Of a stretch of DNA of 64,000 nucleotides, positions 32,714-40,945 are shown in pieces. The DNA lies in the NCBI GenBank assembly GCA_017479385.1, contig JAFVCE010000015.1, forward strand, positions 62,001 through 126,000. Direction: 5' to 3'. The stretch's first letter is position 1. Each line of letters starts with the position of its first letter. A program made the translations under genes and the position numbers. Below the pieces are notes generated by a model that was not told where the DNA came from, searched no databases, and worked only from the letters and a program-made list of their open reading frames with translations. The DNA comes from Bacteroidales bacterium (lineage in GTDB: Bacteria; Bacteroidota; Bacteroidia; Bacteroidales; P3).

Positions 32714-34645
32714 TTATTTTACTTCCTCGTAGTCCACGTCGGTGACGTTGTCGTCGCCGTTATTGGGCTGCTGGCCTGCGCCAGGGTTACCACCCATGTT
32801 GTTGGGGTCGAAGCCGGCGGCGCCTCCTTGTGGACCGGCTTGCTGCTGGGCTTTGTACATGTCCTCGCTGGCGGCTTGCCAGGCGGTGTTTATCTTGGCC
32901 ATGGCGGCATCTATCTGCTGGACGTTGCGGGCGCTGTGGGCGGCCTTCAGTTCGTTGAGGGCACTCTCGATGGCACTCTTTTTGTCGGCAGGAATCTTGT
33001 CGCCGTATTCCTTGAGGTTCTTCTCGCTCTGGAAGATCATACCGTCGGCACCGTTGATTTTCTCAATCTCCTCTTTAGCCTTCTTGTCGGCGTCGGCGTG
33101 CGCCTCGGCCTCGGCTTTCATGCGCTTGATCTCGTCCTCGCTCAAGCCGCTGCTGGCCTCGATGCGGATGTTTTGGCTCTTACCAGTGGCCTTGTCGAGT
33201 GCACTGACATTGAGGATGCCGTTGGCATCAATATCGAAGGTTACTTCGATTTGAGGCACTCCGCGCGGTGCTGGTGGAATGCCAGCCAAGTGGAAGCGGC
33301 CGATGGTCTTGTTGTCGTTGGCCATGGGGCGTTCGCCTTGCAGCACGTGGATTTCAACCTCGGGCTGATTATCGGCAGCAGTCGAGAACACCTGGCTCTT
33401 CTTGGTGGGGATGGTGGTATTGGCTTCGATGAGCTTGGTCATTACGCCGCCAAGGGTCTCGATACCAAGCGAGAGGGGCGTTACGTCGAGCAGCAGCACA
33501 TCCTTCACCTCGCCGGTGAGCACACCGCCTTGAATAGCGGCGCCGATAGCCACCACCTCGTCGGGGTTCACGCCCTTGCTGGGGGTCTTGCCGAAGAACT
33601 CTTCCACTTTCTTTTGCACGGCGGGGATACGGCTCGAGCCGCCGACGAGGATAACCTCGTTGATGTCGCTATTGCTGAGGCCAGCGTCGCGCATAGCTTG
33701 ACGGCAAGGCTCGATGGTGGCGCGGATAAGGTCGTCGCACAGTTACTCAAACTTGGCACGGCTCAGTTTCATCACCAGGTGCTGCGGCACGCCGTCGGCC
33801 ACAGTGATGTAGGGCAGGTTAATCTCGGTCTCCATGCTGCTGGAGAGTTCAATTTTGGCCTTCTCGGCAGCCTCCTTGAGGCGCTGCATGGCCATGGGGT
33901 CTTTTCGGAGGTCGATGTGCTTGTCGCTTTGGAACTCGTCGGCCATCCAGTTGATAATCTTGCGGTCGAAGTCGTCGCCACCGAGGTGGGTGTTGCCGTT
34001 GGTGCTCTTAACTTCGAACACGCCGTCGCCGAGGTTGAGGATGCTGATATCGAACGTGCCACCGCCGAGGTCGAACACTGCCACATTCATATCTTGTGCT
34101 TTCTTGTCGAGACCGTAGGCGAGGGCGGCAGCCGTTGGCTCGTTGACAATGCGGCGCACCTTGAGGCCTGCAATCTCGCCAGCCTCCTTGGTGGCCTGAC
34201 GCTGACTGTCGTTGAAGTAGGCAGGCACGGTGATGACGGCCTCGGTTACCTCGGTGCCGAGGTAGTCTTCGGCGGTCTTCTTCATCTTCTGCAGCACTAT
34301 GGCACTGATTTCCTGCGGGGTGTAGTTGCGGCCGTTGATGTCGACACACGGGGTGTTGTTGTTGCCACGCACCACCTTATAGGGCACTGCCTCAATCTCT
34401 TTGCTCACCTGGTCGAAGCCTTCACCCATGAAGCGCTTGATGCTGTAGACCGTGTTGTGGGGGTTGGTGATGGCCTGACGCTTGGCGGGGTCACCCACCT
34501 TGCGGTCGCCGTTTTCAAGAAAGCCCACCACGCTGGGGGTGGTGCGGTTGCCTTCGCTGTTGGCGATAACTACTGGTTCGTTTCCTTCCATGACGCTGAC
34601 ACAGCTGTTGGTTGTGCCGAGGTCGATTCCGATGATTTTTGCCAT
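32714..34645 (-). pseudogene. dnaK: DnaK (Hsp70) interrupted by one in-frame TAA
   Basis: The full frame from ATG 34645 to the stop at 32714 would be 643 residues, normal for Dna[12 protein letters not shown] start, [63 protein letters not shown], substrate domain and [10 protein letters not shown] end. Codon 301 is TAA (33743-33745) in SRAKFE[17 protein letters not shown], where relatives have Gln; CAA to TAA is one base change. Everything on both sides is in frame and undamaged. Either this is a sequencing or assembly error, a very recent mutation, or the cell lacks full-length DnaK from this locus. A 300-residue N-terminal piece and a 326-residue C-terminal piece (from Met at 33694) are otherwise readable. 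Confidence 0.9.
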
Positions 34646-34753
34646 TGTATTGTTCCTTTCTTATTTTTATTTTTCGTTGTTTTGGTTGTGGAAACTTGTG
34701 GTTTTTGTATGGAACCGCAAGTTCATTTGCATTATGTGCAAGAAGTGTGCCAA

Positions 34754-34790
34754 TTGGCAGAAACTGACAACGAGACTGACATTTTGGCAG
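34754..34790 (-). promoter_or_regulatory. Paired palindromic operator-like sites upstream of dnaK
   Basis: TTGGCAGAAACTGACAA (34754-34770) is an inverted repeat with one mismatch, followed by ACTGACATTTTGGCAGT (34775-34791), another. Both use the TGnCA half-sites seen as TGACAAAATGTCA before grpE (4633). They lie about 110-145 bases upstream of the dnaK ATG. Confidence 0.5.
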
Positions 34791-34826
34791 TCGGTGCAGT
34801 TGCCGATTGTGTGAAAAATGACAAAT

Positions 34827-34860
34827 TTTGTTGCTATGTTGAATTTTTTTTGTAATTTTG
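34827..34860 (+). promoter_or_regulatory. Promoter of lipoprotein gene
   Basis: TTTG at 34827-34830 and TAATTTTG at 34853-34860 (22-base spacing), both matching the Bacteroidales consensus, 75 bases before ATG 34936. This promoter diverges from dnaK. Confidence 0.65.
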
Positions 34861-34935
34861 CAGGCCGAAAAGGTGAGATGTGAAGTGTGCGTTACCTCAA
34901 GAAAATAATAATGTAAACTATAAAAAATATAGGAT

Positions 34936-35787
34936 ATGATGAGAAAATTGAAGCTTTTTGCAGTCTTGATTGGGTTAGCCACGGTGGCTATTACTTTCGC
35001 GTCGTGTGGCAAGGAGGATAGCAAGAATGACGGCAACCCCAGCGGCGCTGGTGCAGGTTCGGACGACACCCCTGCCGTCGAGGAGATTGACTACAGCGTA
35101 ACCCCCACCTCGCTCGAAGGCACGATTTGGGATGTTCTGCCAGCGGAGTTTGTTGACGAAGGACATATCGAGTTTAAAACCTCGTCGCAGGGCGAGTATA
35201 TCATGTTAAAATTGAAATCTGGCTCCAGTTCAGACTACGATACTACGACTGGCGTATTTACCTATTCTTACGCTGTGGTTGGCGAGAAAGGTGTAGGAGA
35301 GATTGTCATGCAAATCGATGGGAACGAAGATGGCGAAGTCGGCACGTTCACCGTAACGGCTAGCCAACTTGTGTTGTATCCGGAAGGAGCAGCAGCACCA
35401 CTTACCTTTACCCGCCGTGGCGCTCCAAAACCCACGATTGAAAGTAAAACGTATATGTATGATGTTGTTCAGAGGAACGATTGGTCAGACCCCGACGGCG
35501 GCGACCCCTATGAAATTCGTGAAATGATGTATATCAAGTTTCTAACTGCCACTTCTGGAACCTATCTGTATGATTATTACGATTATGAAGCAATGTTTGA
35601 TGATACTACCGCAGCAGAACATAGGGAGTACGAATTTGCCTACACCTTCGATGGAGCCAATGGAACCATCCTGCTACTGATAGACGATGTGCCACATCGT
35701 TGCCCGTTCAGAATAGGCGACCTCGGCACAAAAATGTATTACACCGATTTCGACGAAAAGGAGTGGGTGTTGAGCCTCGCCGAATAA
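34936..35787 (+). CDS. Uncharacterised lipoprotein
   Basis: A 283-residue lipoprotein. Signal peptide with lipobox ITFASC, then a short Gly/Asp-rich linker (KEDSKNDGNPSGAGAGSDD). The mature part contains two similar beta-rich units of about 100 residues (LEGTIWDVLPAEFVDEGHIEF and the later TYMYDVVQRNDWSDP stretch), each ending in a strand that describes a fit or range (LTFTRRG, MYYTDFDEKEW). This resembles lipocalin-like or copper-resistance-type lipoproteins of Bacteroidales, but I cannot assign a family. It has its own promoter and a hairpin after the stop. Confidence 0.65.
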   Translation: MMRKLKLFAVLIGLATVAITFASCGKEDSKNDGNPSGAGAGSDDTPAVEEIDYSVTPTSLEGTIWDVLPAEFVDEGHIEFKTSSQGEYIMLKLKSGSSSDYDTTTGVFTYSYAVVGEKGVGEIVMQIDGNEDGEVGTFTVTASQLVLYPEGAAAPLTFTRRGAPKPTIESKTYMYDVVQRNDWSDPDGGDPYEIREMMYIKFLTATSGTYLYDYYDYEAMFDDTTAAEHREYEFAYTFDGANGTILLLIDDVPHRCPFRIGDLGTKMYYTDFDEKEWVLSLAE

Positions 35788-35812
35788 GCAGTGCGACATA
35801 GGATTTGACGTC

Positions 35813-35839
35813 ATGGTGCGGCTCTGCGTGCCGCACCAT
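35813..35839 (+). terminator. Hairpin after lipoprotein gene
   Basis: ATGGTGCGGC (35813-35822) pairs with GCCGCACCAT (35830-35839), loop TCTGCGT. The T run is weak (AGTTAATT). Confidence 0.6.
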
Positions 35840-35913
35840 AGTTAATTCCCCACAAACAACCCTACCGCATACGCCTCTTATTCCCGTCAGCCAACACGGC
35901 TTTCGGTACTGAC

Positions 35914-35932
35914 AAAATGTCAGTCCTACCGG
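35914..35932. promoter_or_regulatory. Orphan copy of the TGACAAAATGTCA palindrome
   Basis: TACTGACAAAATGTCAGTC is a 17-bp palindrome of the same type as the grpE and dnaK sites, in a 725-base gap with no gene on either strand. Confidence 0.45.
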
Positions 35933-36106
35933 TGTAATCCCTCCCTATACATTACTGGTTATGATGAAAATGTTGACAAGTACCGTATCGCAATCAGCAT
36001 GACAAAAGCGTCATAAAATTTCGCAAAAAAAATCGGACTTTGACCGACCATCCTTTTGCAATAAATCACGACCGAGAGCAGCCAACCCTCGGCAGAGGTT
36101 GAAACT

Positions 36107-36444
36107 GGTCAAGGTCGTATTAAGGTACTATTAAGGACTGGTTAAGGTGCTGTTAACATCGAGTCAAGGAGTGGTTAAGGTCGTATTAAGGTGCTATTAA
36201 CATCGGGTCAAGGAGTGGTTAAGGTCGTATTAAGGTGCTGTTAACATCGGGTCAAGGACTGGTTAGGGTCGTATTAAGGTGCTGTTAACATCGGGTCAAG
36301 GAGTGGTCAAGGTCGTATTAAGGTGCTGTTAACGTCGAGTCAAGGAGTGGTTAAGGTCGTATTAAGGTGCTGTTAACATCGGGTCAAGGAGTGGTTAAGG
36401 TCGTATTAAGGTGCTGTTAACATCGAGTCAAGGTCGGGTCAAGA
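36107..36444 (+). repeat. Large 11-bp periodic array (about 31 units)
   Basis: The stretch is built from 11-base units with core TTAAGG, TTAACA or TCAAGG, always in phase. Four units form a 44-base super-unit (for example GGTTAAGGTCG next to TATTAAGGTGC) that repeats about seven times with few changes. It fills the space between the lipoprotein hairpin and the leucine-rich-repeat gene that ends at 36513. There are no spacers, so it is not a CRISPR array. The rest of the 725-base gap (35788-36512) holds only the hairpin and orphan palindrome listed separately. Confidence 0.9.
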
Positions 36445-36512
36445 GGAAGCAGAAAAAATCCCCACCATAGGGCATACGGTGAGGATATGTGGGCGTTATA
36501 TGTTAATCTGCG

Positions 36513-38681
36513 CTACTTAACCACCACAATGCGGCGGGCGGGGGCGTTGCCAACCTTGACGAGGTAGGCGCCCGTGGCGGGGACATCGAGGGCGATTGCT
36601 TGGCTGTTTGACTGTTTGATGGCCAAAATACGGCCTGCGGCGTCATAGAGGGTAACAATGTTACCTTCGGCATTCTCGACCACAACACGACCAGATTCGG
36701 GGTATATCACGGCGCTCGCGAGGTCTACGAGGCCGATACCTGTTGTGGTGGTGTCGTTTACCTCGAAGTAGGCGGTGAAGGTTGTGTCGGAGGTGACGAC
36801 CACCGTGCGCTCGGCGTTGGTGTCGTTGTCGTTCCAACGCAGGAAGTGGTAACCCTCGTTGGCAATGGCGCGTATGGTGGCGCTATCGCCTTCCTCCACT
36901 TCGCTGCTACCCGTTACCGTGCCCATCAACTCGTCGTCGCTCGCTACGGTGAGCGTATAGTACACCACCTCGTTGCTATCGTAGGCCAAGAAGTATGCGG
37001 TGAGGGTAGTGTCGGAAGTGATTGTTATGGTGCGCTCGGCATTGGTACTTCCATCGCTCCAACGAGCAAAGCGATAACCGTTATTGGCAACTGCCAAGAT
37101 TTCTATTTGTGGCGATTCACAACTGGGCGTTCCTGTTGTTTGTACATTTCCCATTGTGGAATCTGAAGTGACAACATCGAAAGAATATAACATCTGCTCC
37201 TGTATGTTGCAAACTCCCCAATCTGAATTCTGATAAGCTGCTTCGGCCCCACACGGGACATACAGGTCGACATTTTCCAAGTTGGGAAATGACGACCTGC
37301 TCAGTTGAGGGGGTTGCGGACTACGCGATACTATCGTTTCTATATTCATTGCTTGATAGAATGCATCGTTGTGAATAGATGTGATATGGCTACCCAGGAT
37401 TAGTGTGGTTAGTTCTGTTAGATTGCTAAAGGTATATGAAAAATTCTGCACACTGTTGCCAAGGCACAAAAAGGAGATTCTGTTCGATTCATCGAATATA
37501 CGCCCTCCCTCCATATTCACGGCCACGGCATTGCAATAAACAGAGTCTATATTTGTGCAACCTTCGAATGCGTAGCCATCACATTCAGTTAAACCTGTAC
37601 CGATTGACACTTTCGTTAGTCCGCTACATTCTCCAAACGCATTGTATTCTATATGAGTAACTGCATCAGGAATCGTAATGGTCGATAGATTTGAGCACCC
37701 ATAAAATGTAAGCTCTGGAATAATAGTGACGGAATCTGGAATTACAATGCGTGATAAACCTGAGCATTCTTGAAACAAACCTCCGACCCAATGTGCAGGC
37801 TCAAAGGAAGTGATAGTGTTGGGGATGTCAATCGACGTTAGACCGCTACAGCCTATAAATGCACCTTCGCCAATGCTCGTTACTCCGTAGGGGATATTGA
37901 TAGACGTCAAGTTGGAACAGTATGCAAAGGCTCCCATTGCAATGGCAGAAATGGAGCTGGGGATAACGGTGTTTTGACAGCCTGAAATAAGCGTATTTGT
38001 TGATGTCTCAATAATCGCATGGCAATCTTCACGGCAGTCATAAGCAGCATTCGCTTCGGATACAGATATAGAGGTTAACGCAGGACATTTGGCAAAGGCT
38101 AATGTGGCAATATCAGCCACCCCATCTCCAATAGAAACAGAGGTGAGTTGTAAACAGCCTTCAAAAGCCTGAGTACCAATGCTGGCATTGGCTATGATAA
38201 TGGATTCGAGCCCAGTGTTTTGAAATGCCATACTACCAATTGACGTAACCCCGCTGGGTATTTCGATAGAGGTAAGCGAGATGCAGCCTTGGAATGTCTC
38301 GTTCCCTATTGTAGTGACTGATGACGGGATGTTGATAGACGACAACGCAGTGCAGTTTCGAAAAGTTCCCCCTATTATTTCGGTAACAGATTCAGGAATA
38401 CTGACGGACGTCAAGCTGTCGAGGTCGCTAAAATAACCAATACTTGTAACAGGAATGTTTTCTCCATCTATATGAAGGATTGATGAAGGGATAACGAGTG
38501 CGCCAGTAGGCCCGTCTATATCAATTGCGGTAACCATGGCTTCCCGAGGATAGTTAGTACTAATGTAATAGCGTAAAGTTTGCCCCGACGGTGCTGTGCA
38601 CAGCCAACTGCTCGAGAGGGCATTTGCATTTAAGGTTAGCAGCATTATTGCCGCTGCAGCTAAAAGTGTTTTTTTCTTCAT
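36513..38681 (-). CDS. BspA-like leucine-rich-repeat protein with T9SS sorting domain
   Basis: A 722-residue protein with a signal peptide ending at NANA. From about residue 75 to 480 it consists of LRR_5 (BspA-like) repeats of about 23 residues (SVTTIGNETFQGCISLTSIEIP and similar). Two beta repeats of InlB-B type follow (ILAVANNGYRFARWSDG, IRAIANEGYHFLRWNDN, about 520-650). The C-terminus is a T9SS type A sorting domain (NIVTLYDAAGRILAIK, TGAYLVKVGNAPARRIVVVK), so the protein is exported by T9SS and attached to or shed from the surface. BspA relatives bind host or microbial surfaces. Structured RNA element D lies directly upstream. Confidence 0.88.
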   Translation of the reverse strand: MKKKTLLAAAAIMLLTLNANALSSSWLCTAPSGQTLRYYISTNYPREAMVTAIDIDGPTGALVIPSSILHIDGENIPVTSIGYFSDLDSLTSVSIPESVTEIIGGTFRNCTALSSINIPSSVTTIGNETFQGCISLTSIEIPSGVTSIGSMAFQNTGLESIIIANASIGTQAFEGCLQLTSVSIGDGVADIATLAFAKCPALTSISVSEANAAYDCREDCHAIIETSTNTLISGCQNTVIPSSISAIAMGAFAYCSNLTSINIPYGVTSIGEGAFIGCSGLTSIDIPNTITSFEPAHWVGGLFQECSGLSRIVIPDSVTIIPELTFYGCSNLSTITIPDAVTHIEYNAFGECSGLTKVSIGTGLTECDGYAFEGCTNIDSVYCNAVAVNMEGGRIFDESNRISFLCLGNSVQNFSYTFSNLTELTTLILGSHITSIHNDAFYQAMNIETIVSRSPQPPQLSRSSFPNLENVDLYVPCGAEAAYQNSDWGVCNIQEQMLYSFDVVTSDSTMGNVQTTGTPSCESPQIEILAVANNGYRFARWSDGSTNAERTITITSDTTLTAYFLAYDSNEVVYYTLTVASDDELMGTVTGSSEVEEGDSATIRAIANEGYHFLRWNDNDTNAERTVVVTSDTTFTAYFEVNDTTTTGIGLVDLASAVIYPESGRVVVENAEGNIVTLYDAAGRILAIKQSNSQAIALDVPATGAYLVKVGNAPARRIVVVK

Positions 38682-38736
38682 TTTGTTGTTATTTTAGTTA
38701 TACGTTACATTTTCCTTCTTTTCGAACAACATATAA

Positions 38737-38996
38737 AAAAGCGCGGGAACAACTTTCTTGCTTATCCCGCATCTCAGGCCTTCGCATTGCCTCTACTACA
38801 GAATAAGCAATGCCGAAGCCCACGCATATTGGAACATACATTGTATGCTGCCAAACCATGGACGAAGTACATTGCGCTATTGCGGTAGTAGGTTTCGAGG
38901 TTGCGAAGTTCGAGATGCCGCAGACAAACGCCGTTACAACGTCTTTCTTAATATGTCCTGTCGCCCGCCCTCACCCCGAAAGGCTCCGGCTAAACG
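38737..38996 (-). ncRNA. Structured RNA element, copy D, with promoter and terminator
   Basis: On the minus strand from an ideal promoter (39003-39034) the RNA has a 5' segment, then a hairpin of the same design as A, B and C: GCATCTCG pairs with TGAGATGC and CTTCGCA with TGCGAAG, flanking an AA/GCC internal loop (plus-strand positions 38902-38918 and 38769-38786). Above it CTACTAC pairs with GTAGTAG (38885-38891 with 38793-38799). The conserved GATAAG follows the hairpin. It ends in stem GCGGGA/TCCCGC and a T run (38737-38770), a rho-independent terminator. The leucine-rich-repeat gene starts 56 bases later and has no separate -7 box that I can see. Confidence 0.72.
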
Positions 38997-39002
38997 ACGG
39001 TG

Positions 39003-39034
39003 CAAAGTTACAAACATTTCGCGACATGGCCAAA
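39003..39034 (-). promoter_or_regulatory. Consensus promoter of RNA element D
   Basis: On the minus strand TTTG (39031-39034), 20 bases, TAACTTTG (39003-39010): an exact Bacteroidales promoter. Its spacer matches that of the element C promoter at 63373-63404 in 16 of 20 bases, and the AAAATAAATTTG upstream edge is also shared. Confidence 0.85.
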
Positions 39035-39106
39035 TTTATTTTTCTGGATAGGCTGTGGCATACGTAAGAATGGTCATCGGAGGGCTCTACGTGGGTATAT
39101 GCGTGG

Positions 39107-39125
39107 GACTGACAAAATGTCAGTC
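39107..39125. promoter_or_regulatory. Orphan copy of the TGACAAAATGTCA palindrome
   Basis: GACTGACAAAATGTCAGTC, a perfect-armed palindrome as at 35914, in the 330-base gap between the element D promoter and aspA. Confidence 0.45.
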
Positions 39126-39160
39126 TTGGGGTGTGTTCGGCCTCTCACGGCTGTCAGTCT

Positions 39161-39189
39161 GGGAGGGGTGGGGTGGGGGATTTAGGGGT
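39161..39189 (+). other. G-rich stretch with G-quadruplex potential
   Basis: GGGAGGGGTGGGGTGGGGG at 39161-39179, followed by ATTTA and GGGGTGGG, has four or more runs of at least three G separated by one base. This satisfies the usual quadruplex pattern. No gene is nearby on this strand. Confidence 0.5.
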
Positions 39190-39192
39190 GGG

Positions 39193-39236
39193 CGATGTTA
39201 ACCCGACCTCAATACGACCTTAATACGACCATAACC
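39193..39236 (-). repeat. One 44-bp unit of the 11-bp array, reversed
   Basis: Reads on the minus strand as four 11-mers including TATTAAGGTCG, TATTGAGGTCG and GGTTAACATCG. This is the same 44-bp super-unit as the array at 36107-36444 in the opposite orientation. Confidence 0.8.
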
Positions 39237-39306
39237 CATTTAATGTGTTGGAAATCAGCGGTTTATGTAAGTTGTTGATTTTTAGTAGTTTAGGGGTGAA
39301 AATGAT

Positions 39307-39335
39307 AAGGGGGCGGCGCGCAGCGCCGCCCCCTT
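39307..39335. terminator. Terminator after aspA
   Basis: A 13-bp GC-rich perfect stem (39307-39319 with 39323-39335), loop GCA, about 30 bases after the aspA stop on the minus strand. The T run is short (TT then ATCATT on the minus strand). Confidence 0.75.
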
Positions 39336-39364
39336 ATGGCAGAGAACTTGACCTGTCAGTTCTG

Positions 39365-40795
39365 TCAGATGATTTGTTTCAGCTCGACAGGTTGGAGCAT
39401 ATTTTCGGGTTTCAAGATTTCGTCCAGTTGCTCTTTGGTCAGCAAGCCGTGTTCGAGCACCAGCTCGTAGACGCCGCGGCCGGTTTCGGAGGCCTCTTTG
39501 GCAATCTTGGTGCTCTGTTTGTAGCCGATGATGGGGTTGAGCATGGTGACGATGCCAATCGAGTGTTCCACCAGTTGGCGGCAGCGTTCCTCGTTGGCGC
39601 GGATGCCGTCGATGCAGAAGGTGCGCAGGGTGTCGAGGCCGTTCTCGAGCAGGTGCACGCTTTCGAAGAGGGTGTAGGCAATGACGGGTTCCATAACGTT
39701 GAGCTCCAGCTGGCCATTGTCGCTGGCTAAGCTGATAGTCATGTCGTTACCAATAACCTTGTAGCACACTTGGTTCATCACCTCGGGGATGACGGGGTTG
39801 ACCTTGCCAGGCATAATCGACGAGCCGGGTTGACGCTCGGGCAGGTGAATCTCGTTCAGTCCGCAACGGGGGCCGCTGCTCAGGAGGCGCAGGTCGTTGC
39901 ACATCTTGTTGATTTTGATAGCCAAGCGCTTCATGGCGCTGCTATACTGAATCATGCAGCTTGTGGCGCTGGTGGCCTCAATCAGGTTGTCGGCCAGCGA
40001 GATGTTCCAACCCGTAACGCGGCGCAGGGCCTTGATGCAAGCCTCGCTGTAGCCCGGTTTAGAGCAGATGCCGGTGCCGATGGCGGTGGCGCCCATATTC
40101 ACAATCAGGAACTCGTCGGCAGCGTTGCGCAGGTTGTGCAATTCGCCACGCAGCGAGGCGGCGAAACCGCCAAAGGTCTGACCCAGAGTCATGGGTACAG
40201 CGTCCTGCAGCTGAGTGCGACCCATCTTGATGACATGGGCAAACTCTTTCGACTTTTGGTCGAGCGCCTCAATCATCTTCTCGAGGCGGGGCATAAACTC
40301 CAAGTGCTCGAGACACATGGCCATGTGTATGGCGCAGGGGTATGCGTCGTTGGTGCTCTGCGAAGCGTTCACCACGTCGTTTGGCGAGCAGTACTGGTAT
40401 TCGCCTTTCTGGTGGCCCATGCGTTCGAGGGCCAGGTTGGCAATCACCTCGTTGGCAGCCATATTGGTGCTGGTGCCGGCGCCGCCCTGAATCATGTCGA
40501 TGGGGAACTGGTCGTGGTAGAGACCCGAGATAAGTTGGTCGCAAGCCCAGATAATGGCTTCGCCCTGTTCGGGAGTAATCATGCCCACCTCGACGTTGGC
40601 CATGGCGGCAGCCTTCTTGGTGATGGCCATACCGCGAATGAAGTTGGGGTAGCTCGAAAGCAGGTGCCCGCTGATGTGGAAATTGTCGATAGCGCGGGTG
40701 GTCTGCACTCCGTAGTAGGCCTGTGTCGGCACTTCGCGCGAACCCAGAAGGTCGCTTTCGGTGCGGGTTTGGATGTTATTGTTTTTGTTTTCCAT
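39365..40795 (-). CDS. aspA: Aspartate ammonia-lyase
   Basis: A 476-residue member of the fumarase/aspartase family. Seen: TRTESDLLGSREVPTQAYYG start, QGGAGTSTNMAANEV, SPNDVVNASQSTND, GRTQLQDAVPMTLGQ, and the signature GSSIMPGKVNPVIPE with catalytic Ser in the flexible SS loop. Aspartase converts L-aspartate to fumarate and ammonia and feeds fumarate respiration in many Bacteroidales. Length matches aspartase (about 470) and the sequence reads as aspartase rather than fumarase. It stands alone on the minus strand, and the divergent Wzy-like gene starts 150 bases away. Confidence 0.93.
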   Translation of the reverse strand: MENKNNNIQTRTESDLLGSREVPTQAYYGVQTTRAIDNFHISGHLLSSYPNFIRGMAITKKAAAMANVEVGMITPEQGEAIIWACDQLISGLYHDQFPIDMIQGGAGTSTNMAANEVIANLALERMGHQKGEYQYCSPNDVVNASQSTNDAYPCAIHMAMCLEHLEFMPRLEKMIEALDQKSKEFAHVIKMGRTQLQDAVPMTLGQTFGGFAASLRGELHNLRNAADEFLIVNMGATAIGTGICSKPGYSEACIKALRRVTGWNISLADNLIEATSATSCMIQYSSAMKRLAIKINKMCNDLRLLSSGPRCGLNEIHLPERQPGSSIMPGKVNPVIPEVMNQVCYKVIGNDMTISLASDNGQLELNVMEPVIAYTLFESVHLLENGLDTLRTFCIDGIRANEERCRQLVEHSIGIVTMLNPIIGYKQSTKIAKEASETGRGVYELVLEHGLLTKEQLDEILKPENMLQPVELKQII

Positions 40796-40933
40796 TGTTT
40801 TGTTTTATGCAGTTAGTTTAAGTTCATTTGTTCAAAAACACAATAATAACGATAAAAAATATTTTTTATTATGCAAGAAATGAATTTTTTTTTATCTATT
40901 TCGAAAAAAAAGCTCAAAGTGCGAAAAAAAGTG

Positions 40934-40941
40934 TAACTTTG
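40934..40941 (+). promoter_or_regulatory. -7 promoter box very close to the next start codon
   Basis: TAACTTTG ends only 4 bases before the ATG at 40946. Transcription would begin near 40948, so the mRNA is leaderless or starts at the second ATG (40952). Confidence 0.6.
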
Positions 40942-40945
40942 CAAA

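Noticed and set aside
33743-33745. TAA read as Gln (genetic code change)
   Set aside because: Many other genes here end in TAA at their normal family length, so TAA is a stop in this organism.
32828-34855. 675-residue plus-strand frame across dnaK
   Set aside because: Antisense shadow of dnaK created by strongly biased codon use; composed of VGG/HAV-like low-complexity sequence.
36107-36444. CRISPR array
   Set aside because: Units are contiguous 11-mers with no spacers and no cas genes nearby.
39770-40816. 348-residue plus-strand frame
   Set aside because: Antisense shadow of aspA.
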